Assembly: GCF_029338195.1 (NCBI RefSeq)
Contig: NZ_CP119779.1
Span: forward strand, 2,790,001-2,854,000
Source: Haloarcula litorea
Lineage (GTDB): Archaea; Halobacteriota; Halobacteria; Halobacteriales; Haloarculaceae
DNA: 64,000 bases
Direction: 5' to 3'
Part shown: positions 51,561-60,413 of the stretch, one piece after another
Layout of the letters: each line of letters starts with the position of its first letter
Position numbering within the stretch: the first letter of the stretch is position 1
Translations under genes and position numbers: made by a program
The notes under the pieces: model-generated
Seen by the model: only the letters and a program-made list of their open reading frames with translations
What the model was told of the DNA's origin: nothing
The model's database searches: none

Positions 51561-52190
51561 ATGAGTGCTCAGGACCAATCAGTCACCGGCACCAGTATCG
51601 CCGACTCCGCCCAGTCCGAGAGTGGGGCTGGCCCGCCATCCGAGGCGGCGGGGTCGAGAGGGACCGAGGCGGAGGCCGAACGGCCGTCGCTCTCCCTCGA
51701 TCTCGTCTTCGAGATTCTCAAGAACAGTCGCCGACGGGAGGTGTTGAAGTACCTCCGCGACAAGCCGCGGGGCGAGCGCGTGGCGCTGGGGGAACTGGCC
51801 GAGCACGTGGCCGCGATCGAGAACGACACGACCACGGAGGCGCTGACGTCAAGTCAGCGAAAGCGGGTCTACGTCGGGCTCTACCAGTGTCACCTGCCGA
51901 AGATGGACGATATGGGGGTCGTCGACTTCAATCAGGACCGCGGACGCGTCGAGATCGCCCCCGCGGCCGATGAGGTGATGGCGTACCTCGACACGCCGGA
52001 GGAGGGTGACACCGTCCGGTGGTACCGTTACTACGGTGCAGTCACGCTGATCGGGGTCGCGGTGCTCTCGTTCGCGGCCGTGACGGGACTCAGCGGCACC
52101 CTCCTGCTGGGGATGCTGTCGCTCGTCGTCGCCACGGTCGGGTTCTGTGCCGGCTGCCACTGGCTGGTCGACGCGCGGGACCAGGACTGA
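51561..52190 (+). CDS. DUF7344 winged-helix regulator with C-terminal membrane hairpin
   Basis: A 209-residue protein. A disordered acidic N-terminus (1-40) precedes the winged helix: LVFEILKNSRRREVLKYLRD, GELAEHVAAIENDTTTEAL, the diagnostic QRKRVYVGLYQCHLPKMDD and GVVDFNQDRGRVEIAP. Two membrane helices (about 152-172 and 175-195) end in FCAGCHWLVDARDQD. It is the full-length homolog of the gene at 6979, sharing the AEHVAA-x-ENDTT and QRKRVYV segments. A membrane-anchored DNA-binding role is inferred. The ATG at 51561 is used; the upstream frame is not conserved. Confidence 0.82.
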   Translation: MSAQDQSVTGTSIADSAQSESGAGPPSEAAGSRGTEAEAERPSLSLDLVFEILKNSRRREVLKYLRDKPRGERVALGELAEHVAAIENDTTTEALTSSQRKRVYVGLYQCHLPKMDDMGVVDFNQDRGRVEIAPAADEVMAYLDTPEEGDTVRWYRYYGAVTLIGVAVLSFAAVTGLSGTLLLGMLSLVVATVGFCAGCHWLVDARDQD

Positions 52191-52200
52191 CTGCCCGCCC

Positions 52201-52590
52201 GACGGTCACCGGCGACGCGAGTTCCGCGAGGGGGCCGCCCTTGACCGTCGAGAGGTGTTTACGAACCGTGTGGATCTCCTCGATCGAGACACCGCCAGCA
52301 ACGCTCCCGCCGTCGCCCGGAGGTCCGCGACGGTGAGTTCGCCGGCCGGCGCGACCAGCAGCGCGCTGGCACCCCCGGTGACGACGAGCAGCGTCGACTC
52401 GTCGGCGGCCTTGCCGTCCCCACGACGACCACGTCCTCGTACGCCCTCAGATCGTCTGTCCGGTCCCCGATGCGCAGGGTCGTCCCCGACCGGGTCACGC
52501 CCTCTCTCGTCGTCCGCTCGGGAGCGGCGGCCGCGATGGCCGCCTGGACGCCTGGACGCAGTCCAGCGCCACCTCGTGGTGGGGCGTTCG
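52201..52590 (-). pseudogene. Decayed glycerate 2-kinase (GckA/MOFRL family) fragment
   Basis: On the minus strand three frames together spell the N-terminal part of an archaeal glycerate 2-kinase: VQAAIAAAAPERTTREG and LRAYEDVVVVGTG in one frame, KAADESTLLVVTGGASALL and APAGELTVADL in a second, and IEEIHTVRKHLSTVKGGPLA in the third. At least two frameshifts and an internal loss of about 70 residues between VVVVGTG and DESTLL are needed, and the C-terminal two thirds are missing. The remnant ends close to the stop of the DUF7344 gene. Codons are intact between breaks, so decay is recent. Confidence 0.8.
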
Positions 52591-52977
52591 TGACAGCTCG
52601 CTCCGGTTCTCCGTACACGCTGTTGCCGACGCTCGGTGAGAACACTCCCGTAGCCACGAGTGGGCGTCCGCCCCTGGCCGGATTGGATCACTCGGGGGTG
52701 TGGTTTGTGCTCAGGTCGGCCGGGGCGGCACACCGCGTGTCGCGCCAGCAGCCGGGGGACGCCCCGCTCCCGTCACGACGATACAACGTCGACGGCCCAC
52801 CGTGAATACAATAGACAGATTACCGGCGCGCCGGACTCGGTAAGCTGACGACTGAGACCGATAGGGCGTCTCTGTACGCCCTAACCGGAGGTTATCGGCC
52901 GAGCGCCGTCGCCGCTTTCGCCGGGGTACCCTCGTCGCTCCCCCATCTATACGACCGTCGCGGTGGAACGGGAATGT

Positions 52978-53499
52978 ATGCCAGCGACAGACCGCGTCGC
53001 GGTCCTCGGGGGAACGTTCACACCGCTGCACGACGGCCACATGGCGTTGCTACACAGCGCGTTCCAGACGGCCAGTCACGACGGCGACGGCGAGGGACAC
53101 GTCGTCGTGGGGCTGACCTCGACGGACCTGGCGGGCGAGACACGGAGCGATCCCGAGCACGCGAGGCTACTCGGTCCGTACGAGGAGCGACGAGCGGCGC
53201 TCGAAGACGCGCTCGCGACCGTCGGGCGGGCCTACACCGCGTCCCACGAGATCGTCGAGCTGGCCGACACGCACGGGCCGGCAGTCACCCGCGAGGGTGC
53301 CGACGTGCTGGTCGTCGCCCCGGAGGGAAAGGCCCACCGCCGCGCACACGACATCAACGACGAGCGACTGGACCGGGGCCACCCGCCGCTGGAGATCTAC
53401 ACCTCGCCGTTCGTCGTGGCCGAGGACGGTCACCGGATCAGCAGCACGCGCATCCGCAACGGGGAGATCGACCGACACGGCCGTCTCCTGGACGACTGA
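52978..53499 (+). CDS. coaD: Phosphopantetheine adenylyltransferase CoaD (archaeal)
   Basis: A 173-residue nucleotidyltransferase of the cytidylyltransferase-like superfamily. VAVLGGTFTPLHDGHMALL contains the TPLHDGH ATP-binding motif (residues 15-21), VGLTSTDLAGETR is the product of the next strand, and HRISSTRIRNGEIDRHGRL carries the ISSTRIR motif. It makes dephospho-CoA from 4'-phosphopantetheine and ATP, the fourth step of CoA synthesis. The length and the lack of extra domains fit the archaeal enzyme. The ATG at 52978 is used. The gene is monocistronic, with an AT-containing ctatacga box about 30 bp upstream. Confidence 0.9.
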   Translation: MPATDRVAVLGGTFTPLHDGHMALLHSAFQTASHDGDGEGHVVVGLTSTDLAGETRSDPEHARLLGPYEERRAALEDALATVGRAYTASHEIVELADTHGPAVTREGADVLVVAPEGKAHRRAHDINDERLDRGHPPLEIYTSPFVVAEDGHRISSTRIRNGEIDRHGRLLDD

Positions 53500-53507
53500 G
53501 GCCACGC

Positions 53508-53741
53508 TCAGTCCAGAACGAGATCGTCGCCGGGCCCGTCGAGGGCCTCGCCTAAACCGTCCTCGCGGACCATCGCGGAGACGTACTCCGGCACGTCGTC
53601 GTCTGACTCCGCGACGCCGTGGCCGGCCGTCTCCTCGGCCGCCTGCTCCTCGACGAACTCCGTGGTCCCGGTGACGGTGACGAACAGGTCCCGTAGCTGT
53701 GCCTGTCGGTCCGGACCGTCGCTCGGAGCCTTGCCACTCAC
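53508..53741 (-). CDS. Small acidic conserved haloarchaeal protein
   Basis: A 77-residue protein with SDGPDRQAQLRDLFVTVTGT, then TEFVEEQ and an acidic tail ending EYVSAMVREDGLGEALDGPG. It has no membrane segment or metal motif. Codon usage and the conserved-looking LRDLFVTVTGTTEFVE start support a real gene, which I recall only as an uncharacterised haloarchaeal family. It is convergent with coaD, eight bases apart. Confidence 0.65.
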   Translation of the reverse strand: MSGKAPSDGPDRQAQLRDLFVTVTGTTEFVEEQAAEETAGHGVAESDDDVPEYVSAMVREDGLGEALDGPGDDLVLD

Positions 53742-53912
53742 GGCCCGCTCCCGTCGCCGCGCGGTGGTCGAACACGTAGCATAGTCGTACGGACTGACGA
53801 GGCGCTATTCAGTATACGGTGCGATAGCGCTCATACGAACTCCCTACCGCGAGCTCGCGAGTGACGGCGCTGGCCCGTGAATCGACGCGGTCCCCGACGA
53901 CCGCCGGGACCG

Positions 53913-54656
53913 TCAGGCGGGGCCGCGCTCGCGGTCGTCGAGGACCGCGTCTTCGAGACGCGTGACCGTCGTCAGGACCGGGTAGGTCCAGGGCTGCTCG
54001 TCGAAGAGGTGCGCGTAGAAGTCGTGGCTGTCGACACGGGACGCCGACTGGAGGTGGCGCTGTCGTCGGGCCGAGATCTCGTCGAGGTCGGCGCGGAACG
54101 TGTCGACGTACCAGTTCGGGACGGTCGTCCCGTCCAGACACTCCACCACCTCCGTCAGGTCGTCCCGACAGGTCCGGAGCGACTCGTGTTCGCGCTCGAC
54201 GAACGAGTGGAGGGAGCCGCGCTGGTCGATACACTGCTCGACGCTCGCCGTCAGGAGCTCCTTCACCCTCGGCGTGAACCGGACGCCGCTGTCCGGCTGC
54301 ATCGCGCGTGCCAGTTCGGGGCCCAGTTCCGCGCTCGCGTTCTGGACGAGCGGCTCGTCGTACAGCTCCTCGTAGTGATCGACCGACATCGCGGTCTCCC
54401 GGTACGCGGCTCGGACTCTCGTCCAGCGGGGGTCGTCGGCGGAGGGGGACGCACACATCTGATCGGATGTCGCGGGAACGGAGTCCGTCGGCTCGATGTC
54501 CGCGATCCGGTCGGCAAGGGCCTCGAACGCGGCCAGCTCGGCCGCGATCTCGTCGCGCTCGGACGCGACGAGGCCCGCTGCCGTCCGCACCGGACCGAGG
54601 ACGTACTCCCGGAGGGAGTGGAGGAACGCCCCGGACTCCGTCGTGGCAGTTGCCAT
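53913..54656 (-). CDS. DUF7260-like helical protein
   Basis: A 247-residue soluble, largely alpha-helical protein. LREYVLGPVRTAAGLVASERDEIAAELAAFEALADRIADI-type helices (only part is quoted) open it, a Ser/Asp-rich linker follows, then TRVRAAYRETAMSVDHYEELYDEPL and a helical bundle ending in LLFDEQPWTYPVLTTVTRLED-like residues near 225. The pattern matches a haloarchaeal family often labelled DUF7260, of unknown function. The promoter on the minus strand has tattatag about 20-25 bp before the ATG. Confidence 0.6.
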   Translation of the reverse strand: MATATTESGAFLHSLREYVLGPVRTAAGLVASERDEIAAELAAFEALADRIADIEPTDSVPATSDQMCASPSADDPRWTRVRAAYRETAMSVDHYEELYDEPLVQNASAELGPELARAMQPDSGVRFTPRVKELLTASVEQCIDQRGSLHSFVEREHESLRTCRDDLTEVVECLDGTTVPNWYVDTFRADLDEISARRQRHLQSASRVDSHDFYAHLFDEQPWTYPVLTTVTRLEDAVLDDRERGPA

Positions 54657-54878
54657 ACTCGTATGGTACGTCTTCACTATAATAAGTCTTTTACATACCG
54701 GGGTACGGTCGTCGGTATCTCGCCCACGTTTATATGCTAACCGACGGTTCAGCGGCGCTATCGGCGGACTTGGACGACGACCGGGTTCGCCGCCGGCGTG
54801 TACCGACAGCGATCCCGTCGCCGCCAACCGGACCCTGGTCGCCGACATCCATTTGCCGCCCGACCGGCTACGGCGGGT

Positions 54879-55136
54879 GTGGCCGACGCTGCCGAGCGCG
54901 TCGTACTGACCGTCGCGGCCGACTCGCCCGTACGGACGGCGCTCGACCGCCCGAGCTATCGCCAGTACCTCCGCCGGTCCCGGGACGGTCCCGTCCGTCC
55001 GGGCGAGACGTGGGCCGAGACCGCCCCGCGTGGCTGCGGGACCACGGAGCCGATCTCGCTTCGCGTCGCCGCCGTCGAGGGTGGGACCGTCCTCGGTCCG
55101 GAGACGGCGATCGAGTTCGAGTACGCGAGCGAGTGA
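54879..55136 (+). CDS. Possible small gene or frameshifted remnant
   Basis: From the GTG at 54879 an 85-residue frame with good codon usage reads VADAAERVVLTVAADSPVR, then ALDRPSYRQYLRRSRDGPV and a C-terminal VEGGTVLGPETAIEFEYASE. It resembles a small regulatory or enzyme domain, but I do not recognise it. Just upstream, another frame reads VAANRTLVADIHLPPDRLRR in equally good codons, and a third begins with ATG at 54734. The original gene may thus have spanned 54734-55136 with two frameshifts. It could also be a real short gene. Confidence 0.45.
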   Translation: MADAAERVVLTVAADSPVRTALDRPSYRQYLRRSRDGPVRPGETWAETAPRGCGTTEPISLRVAAVEGGTVLGPETAIEFEYASE

Positions 55137-55221
55137 GCGGACGGACTCGACCGGTCTCGTGCGGCCGATCACCGGGACCGCCGACGCGGTCGGGGGTCAA
55201 GTCTTTCTCTGCCGTCCCGCC

Positions 55222-56688
55222 TCAGAACGGGAACTCGTCCCTGACCGACTGGAACGCGAGCCGGCCGAGCAGCTGTGCGGGGCCGCGCTTCGGCAGGTCG
55301 CGGGCGATACTCGTCTTGCTCGGCGGCTCGCTTCCGCCGATGCCGAGCTCCCAGTCCGTCTCCGAGGCGAAGCGGTCGACCGCCGACTCCGCCCGCTCGC
55401 ACACCGCCTCGGCGTCCATCGTCTCCACCACGCCGTCCGCCATCAGCACCTCGCCGTCGACGACGACCGTCTCCACGTCGGCCGGTGCCGCGTTGTTGGC
55501 GACCTGGGCCGGCACGTTGGTCAGCGGGGTGAACTTCGGTTTCTCCACGTCAAGCACGATCAGGTCGGCCCGCTTGCCGGACTCGATGCTGCCGATCTCG
55601 TCGCCGACGCCGAGCGCCTCTGCCCCCTCGATGGTCAGCATCCGGACCAGTTCCATCGAGTCGTACTGCCCGGCCGAGCGCTTGAGGTTGGCCGCGAGCC
55701 TGGCCTGTCGCGCCTCGCCGAACATATCGTAGGAGTCGTGCCAGTAGTGGTCGTCGATGCCCAGTCCGACGTCGACGCCCGCCGCACGGAGCTCGGGCAC
55801 CGGCGTCCACTGCACGTCACCGCCCGTGTTCCAGTAGCAGAAGATCGACGGACAGTGTGCGACCGACGCGTCCGCCTCGGCGGTCCGTCGGACGTCCTCG
55901 TCGTCCGCGAGCCGGAAGTGAGCGGCCACCAGTCGGTCGTCGAGGAGGCCGACGTCGTCGAGCAGGGCCAGCGAGTCCTCGGCCCCGTTCGACCGCGCCA
56001 TCGTGTTGCTCGCCTCGAGTTCGAGCAGGTGGGTGTGGACGAGCAGGTCGGGGTACTCGTCCGCGAGGTCGGCGGTGCGTTCCCACAGCTCGCGGGTACA
56101 GGACCAGTCGTCGTGGGGATCGATCGTCGCCCGGATGCGGCCGTCGTAACTGCCGTGGTACTCGTCGACGAACTCGCGGGCGCGGTCGAACTGCTCGTCG
56201 ACGGGGACGTCCCAGAAGAGGTCGGAGAGCGCCGGCCCGAAGAACCCGCGGAGCCCGGCCTCGCCGAACGTCTCCGCGCCCGCGCTCGGCCGGACGTCCA
56301 TCGAGTTGACGGTGGTGACGCCGCCGGCGAGGAAGTTGAGCGCGGCGAGCTCGTATCCCGCCTCGGTGAGGTAGGCGTACTCGCCCTCGGCGACGTGTCT
56401 GAAGACGGCGGTCATCCCGCCCATCATCTCCGACAGGTCGAGGTCGCTGAACGCGCCGATCAGCGGCGTCAGTTCGAGGTGGGTGTGGGCGTTGACCAGC
56501 CCCGGCATCACGAGCTTGCCCTCGCCGTCGACGACGCGGTCGGCCGCGACGTCCGGATCGTCGTCTCGTGACGCTCGCACCTCCGTAATGCGACCGTCCT
56601 CGACGACGACGGTCCCGCGTTCGTAGAGTCGATTCCTGTCGTCGACCGTGAGCACGTGCGCGTCGTGGATCGCGATGTCGGCCGTCAT
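55222..56688 (-). CDS. Amidohydrolase (SAH/MTA deaminase-like)
   Basis: A 488-residue metal-dependent amidohydrolase. VMPGLVNAHTHLELTPLIG provides H68 and H70, LLVHTHLLELEASNTMAR and RLVAAHFRLADDEDV give later metal ligands, and VDVGLGIDDHYWHDSYDMFG near 310 holds the catalytic acid region in a changed form (GIDD in place of the usual GTDS). ADLIVLDVEKPKFTPL ends the beta-barrel part. Relatives deaminate adenosyl compounds, guanine or S-adenosylhomocysteine; haloarchaeal members have unknown substrates. The ATG giving MTADIAIHDAH is used. The last 70 residues form a hydrophilic extension. Confidence 0.8.
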   Translation of the reverse strand: MTADIAIHDAHVLTVDDRNRLYERGTVVVEDGRITEVRASRDDDPDVAADRVVDGEGKLVMPGLVNAHTHLELTPLIGAFSDLDLSEMMGGMTAVFRHVAEGEYAYLTEAGYELAALNFLAGGVTTVNSMDVRPSAGAETFGEAGLRGFFGPALSDLFWDVPVDEQFDRAREFVDEYHGSYDGRIRATIDPHDDWSCTRELWERTADLADEYPDLLVHTHLLELEASNTMARSNGAEDSLALLDDVGLLDDRLVAAHFRLADDEDVRRTAEADASVAHCPSIFCYWNTGGDVQWTPVPELRAAGVDVGLGIDDHYWHDSYDMFGEARQARLAANLKRSAGQYDSMELVRMLTIEGAEALGVGDEIGSIESGKRADLIVLDVEKPKFTPLTNVPAQVANNAAPADVETVVVDGEVLMADGVVETMDAEAVCERAESAVDRFASETDWELGIGGSEPPSKTSIARDLPKRGPAQLLGRLAFQSVRDEFPF

Positions 56689-56933
56689 CCGTTTCACCTG
56701 TCGGGCGAACTCCCACAGGCGTTGTCATCTCGTCGTCCGGGACCTCCCGGTGCTCCCCACCAGCGGCTCCGAGAGCGACTGGCAGCGATCTCGGAAAAGC
56801 GGGTCGCACAGAGGGGATCCGCGCGGCCTCGAAGTACCGCACACCCGGTCCGCGCCCCCTCGGATTCGGTATAGCGATATACAGTTTATGCGTTCGGCCG
56901 GCGACACCGTCCGTCGCTCGTTTCCGACGGCGC

Positions 56934-57974
56934 TCACGCCAGCAGCGAGTAGATGTTCGCCTCGTAGACGTCCCGGACGCGGTCGCCCCAGTCGTGAGTG
57001 TAGGTGTCGATGACGTCCTGTGCCACGTCGCCTCGGAGGTACTTGACGACCCCCCGTTCGCCGGTCCTGTCCCGGAGGTGCGTGGTGAAGAAGTGCCTGA
57101 AGTAGTGGGGCGTGACGTTCTCTTCGGCTCCGCCGCCGTCCCGGTACCACCCGTGGTCGCGGGCGTGGGTCTCGACGACGTGGTGGACCATATCGGGGGT
57201 CAGCCGCTGGCCCCACTGTCCGGACGTCGAGACGAACAGCGGCCGAGCGTCCGAGCGGGTGTCCGGCCGAATGGCGAGCCAGCGTCGCAACACGCGGCTC
57301 AGTTCCCCGTCGACGGGAACCGTGGTGTCGCGCTTGCGCTTGTTCGAGGCGCTGCGTTCCTCGCCGTTGACGACGGCTCCGCGTGTCGGTTTCGCGGCGA
57401 CGTAGAGCGAGTCCGGTCGCCCGTCCAGACTGGCACGAACCGGGACGTCGGGTCGCGGACCGGGCCGCTCGAGGTTGAGGTCCCGCAGATCGAGGTTACA
57501 GAGTTCCCCGACCCGCATCCCGGTCTTGAGAAGGGTCACGATCACCGCGCGTTCCAGCGGGTGGCCGACCTCGGCCACGAACGCTCGCATCGCGGGGACG
57601 TCGATCTCACGGCGCGTCGGATCGGTGTTGATCGACTCGTCCATCTCCTCCATCACGAGGGTCATCGGGTTGCTGTCGAACGTCTCGACCTGTGTCATGT
57701 ACGCGTAGAACCGATGCAGGTAGGACGCGTACGTCGCGACCGTGCTCTCGCTCTTCTCGCCGCGGAGGCCGTGAACGTAGGCCATACAGTCCCGGTGTGA
57801 GGCGTCCCGGACCGGAACCGGCTGCCCACCCTCGGCGAGGAACGCCTCGAAGTCCCGCAGGACGCGCTCGTAGAACGCCCGCGTCCGGTCGCTCTTCCCG
57901 TGGTACGTGATGTCGTCGAGGAAGTACTCGATCGGGTCTTCGTTCGCGTCGGTGGCCGCTGTCTCGGAACTCAT
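56934..57974 (-). CDS. Tyrosine recombinase (XerC/D-like integrase)
   Basis: A 346-residue tyrosine recombinase. Residues 15-110 are the SAM-like N-terminal domain (TRAFYERVLRDFEAFLAE, ATYASYLHRFYAYMTQ). The catalytic domain has TGMRVGELCNLDL with R154, PHYFRHFFTTHLRD with H290 and R293, and VIDTYTHDWGDR with Tyr325 as the probable nucleophile. The spacing fits XerA/XerC/D-type enzymes. Its start overlaps the stop of the DUF5805-like gene by ATGA, a pairing common in haloarchaea, so this may be a chromosomal recombinase rather than a phage integrase. No att site was recognised. Confidence 0.87.
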   Translation of the reverse strand: MSSETAATDANEDPIEYFLDDITYHGKSDRTRAFYERVLRDFEAFLAEGGQPVPVRDASHRDCMAYVHGLRGEKSESTVATYASYLHRFYAYMTQVETFDSNPMTLVMEEMDESINTDPTRREIDVPAMRAFVAEVGHPLERAVIVTLLKTGMRVGELCNLDLRDLNLERPGPRPDVPVRASLDGRPDSLYVAAKPTRGAVVNGEERSASNKRKRDTTVPVDGELSRVLRRWLAIRPDTRSDARPLFVSTSGQWGQRLTPDMVHHVVETHARDHGWYRDGGGAEENVTPHYFRHFFTTHLRDRTGERGVVKYLRGDVAQDVIDTYTHDWGDRVRDVYEANIYSLLA

Positions 57975-58393
57975 TCGTCGAGGACGTACCCCCCGTGGCG
58001 ACCGCTGTACCGGACCCGGCCGGACGACTGGAGCTCCTGGAGTGCGTCGTCGAGCCGTTGTTCGATGTCGTCGGTCAACTCCGAGACGAGCTCGTCCCAA
58101 TCGTGTGGGTCTCCGTCCGACAGAACCCCCTCGATTCGATGTTTCAGGGTGTCGTCCCCGGGGGTCGCGTCCGGTGGACCGGGTTCGTCGTCTTCCGCCG
58201 GCTGGTCCGACCCCCCCTCCGTCACGGAATCGACCGGTTCGAAGCCGCTGCGGCCGGCCTGAACCATCGTCCGCACGAACTCGCTCTGGCTCATGTCGAG
58301 CTCGTCGGCGTGGTCGGCCCACTCGGCCTTCTGGTACGCCGGGACGTATGTCTTGACCGACGTCTGCTCCGTCGCGTCCCCGTCTGTCGCCAT
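57971..58393 (-). CDS. DUF5805-like DNA-binding partner of the recombinase
   Basis: A 140-residue protein. An N-terminal ribbon-helix-helix-like segment (TSVKTYVPAYQKAEWADHAD, ELDMSQSEFVRTMVQAGRSG) is followed by an acidic linker and a winged-helix-like C-terminus (DWDELVSELTDDIEQRLDDALQ, ELQSSGRVRYSGRHGGYVLD). This matches the haloarchaeal DUF5805 layout. The ATG overlap with the recombinase gene implies cotranslation, and it probably regulates or guides the recombinase. The Met at 58393 is used; one at 58414 is possible. Confidence 0.78.
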   Translation of the reverse strand: MATDGDATEQTSVKTYVPAYQKAEWADHADELDMSQSEFVRTMVQAGRSGFEPVDSVTEGGSDQPAEDDEPGPPDATPGDDTLKHRIEGVLSDGDPHDWDELVSELTDDIEQRLDDALQELQSSGRVRYSGRHGGYVLDE

Positions 58394-59285
58394 AGGAGCA
58401 GTCTCCGTCCCCACTCACTTCAATTTAGTCCCACAGACGAGGATAAACACACTTATTTGGGAGTGTAGTACTGTATATCCACCCTATTTAGGCACAGATA
58501 CACACATCTAATTCGTTTCTCCGACTCCACCGTCCGAATAGATAGTACCACACTCACTGATATAATTACTACGGGTACGAGTCTCGGATCGGCTCCGCGT
58601 CGCTTCGGTCAGGTCCGGCACCACCGAACACGCGATACCGGCCCTGCTCGTTCGACGGGGGAGTGCATCCGCCCACCGTCCGGTGAGCCCGTCGGCGAGG
58701 TCCCGTCTTGCTCGGGACTTCGCGTTACGGCGACGCCGGCCGGCGTACCCGACGTCGCCAGACCGACGACACGTGGCCGGTGTCACGAGCGGCTGTCGTC
58801 TATCCGTTCCATCCGTTCCGTTACAGGCCGCGGTCGACGGGTGCTGGAGAACACGGGCGGTTCCGTCCACCGAACGGAGGCGAGAAGGCACGTACCGCCC
58901 GCGAGTTCGTCGACGGCGGCCGGCAGACGGTGCCACAACCCGGAGCGGCGACGACGTGCCCGACATCGGGCCACTCCGGTCGGCTCCGAGTGGTGGCTCG
59001 CTCCACTGTCGCCGGTCCTCTCGCCGCCGTCCCCGCGCCCGCGATCGAAAAGGCGTGAGGACTGTATGAGTCCGCCCCCGACGGCGCTGGGGCTGCGACC
59101 GAATCCCGGCCGCCGTCGAACGTCAGTCAGGACCGCGGAGTTCGACGCGATCGGCCCCGCATCACTGTCCGGTGACGCCCCGGCATCGGCGGCCGGGACC
59201 CACAAACGGCTTTGGTGCCCGCGGGAAAGAGAGCGTATGAGCAGGGCAACCCCCTCACCCGCCCGTCAAGCGCAGGTGGTCCCTC
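58394..59285. other. Gene-poor region upstream of the recombinase operon
   Basis: About 890 bp without a supported gene. The left part (58435-58570) is AT-rich for this genome, with gggagtgtagtactgtatat near 58459-58478, and includes the promoter for the DUF5805-like gene. The rest is GC-rich with only Arg/Pro/Ser-rich frames. No terminal repeats or tRNA were recognised. Confidence 0.5.
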
Positions 59286-59408
59286 GTGGCTAACCCGGCT
59301 CTCGTCCGGCTGTTCATGATCCTCATCGTCCTCGTCGTGATGCTCGTGGGTATCGTCGTCTCGATGTATCTCGTGAAGTACCTCATCGAGTACACCTTCG
59401 AGTCCTGA
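59286..59408 (+). CDS. 40-residue single-pass membrane protein
   Basis: The GTG at 59286 begins a 40-residue frame reading VANPALVRLFMILIVLVVML, then VGIVVSMYLVKYLIEYTFES. Residues 8-28 form a strong transmembrane helix with an amphipathic tail. The gene has no overlap with a larger one, and its hydrophobic composition is unlike shadow frames here. An ATG frame of 18 codons upstream ends across the GTG, so translational coupling is possible. Small membrane proteins of this size are common in haloarchaea. I do not recognise this one. Confidence 0.6.
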   Translation: MANPALVRLFMILIVLVVMLVGIVVSMYLVKYLIEYTFES

Positions 59409-60413
59409 GCCGGTCGTCGGTCAGAGAACTCGAAGCTGTCGTGTCGTTCTGACAACTCACCTCCGTCTCGCCTCGGACTCATAAACTGTATGCCGCTATA
59501 CAGAGTTGGGGGCGCGGAAGTTGAGATTACACCGGGTTCAGTGGGCCTGTGATGCGCGGATTTGGCCGGTTCGGTCAGCGGAACCCGATCCAAATCCCTC
59601 TCCCCGTTCTCGTCACATCACAAACCGTATGGGCGAATTTTGGAGATTTCCGACAGTGTTGCCACGTAGATGGCGCGCTAACAGACAGAATATCCCTCTA
59701 CCCGATTCCAGTCTCCTTCTTCAGCAGCGTCAGCGTGTCGTCCGGTGAGCGCTCATCGCCGGTCAACCGACCTGCACGAGCAGATCGACAGCTCGTCACG
59801 GAGTCGTACGCGGGCCACTCGAGCGATGGCCGCCGAGCGAGCCGGCGGAACAGTCTCGGCGAGCGGAACGCGTCCGGGCGACGACGGCGTGGAGTTCTAC
59901 GGGGTCGCGTACGACTCTCGCCGCGGAGTCGGAGTGGATCGTCCGGGCCGTGTCCTTCCTCGACTGGGACCGGCTCGTCGACTGTACCGAGGCACACCTC
60001 GACGGCGCGGACCACACGAAACTGCTCCACCGACTCGTCTCGTTCCTCGAATCGCCGCTGACGCGAGGGCTGGCCGAGCGACGACCGTACCGACGCCGAT
60101 CGCGTCTCTCCGGACCCGACCGAGTAGCACGCGGGATCGAGTCGTCCGAGCCGTCGGCTCGAACTCGAGTCGAGCGTCCGGTGGTCCCGCACAAAAAGCC
60201 GATCAGAGGCACGCGTCGCTCCAGCCGCGGCGGTGCGTCGATCCGCCGGTCGGAGGAACCCCAGTAGCGGCCCGTTTCCGCCGCTGTGGTTCGGTGGCTC
60301 GCCGGTACCCGGCATCGTTGTCACCTCCACTGCCCTCCCGTGCGGGGCGACACTGGTAATGCGTTCCGTGCGGCCCGCCAGCGACTCGCTACCCGAGGGT
60401 CTGCACGCGTCCG
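59409..60413. other. Degraded region with coding-like fragments
   Basis: About 1 kb with no intact gene. It has relatively AT-rich DNA at 59480-59720 and a fragment from about 59915 with good codons (ESEWIVRAVSFLDWDRLVDC, then TEAHLDGADHTKLLHRLVSF and LESPLTRGL) lacking a plausible start. Another frame at 59745-59850 begins MSAHRRSTDLHEQIDSSSRS and may be the 5' end of the same broken gene. This is consistent with a decayed gene or mobile element; family not recognised. Confidence 0.4.

Noticed and set aside
56934-57974. Recombinase considered as evidence for an integrated provirus or plasmid
   Set aside because: No capsid, replication or partition genes and no flanking direct repeats were seen within the window.
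58783-59205. A 140-codon minus-strand frame in the gene-poor region
   Set aside because: Composition rich in Arg, Ser and Pro, no hydrophobic core, overlaps equally long frames on the other strand.
59745-60359. A 204-codon frame as a complete gene
   Set aside because: Only its first 40 or so codons look coding. The rest is Arg/Pro-rich while a different frame carries better codons, so I treat the region as decayed.
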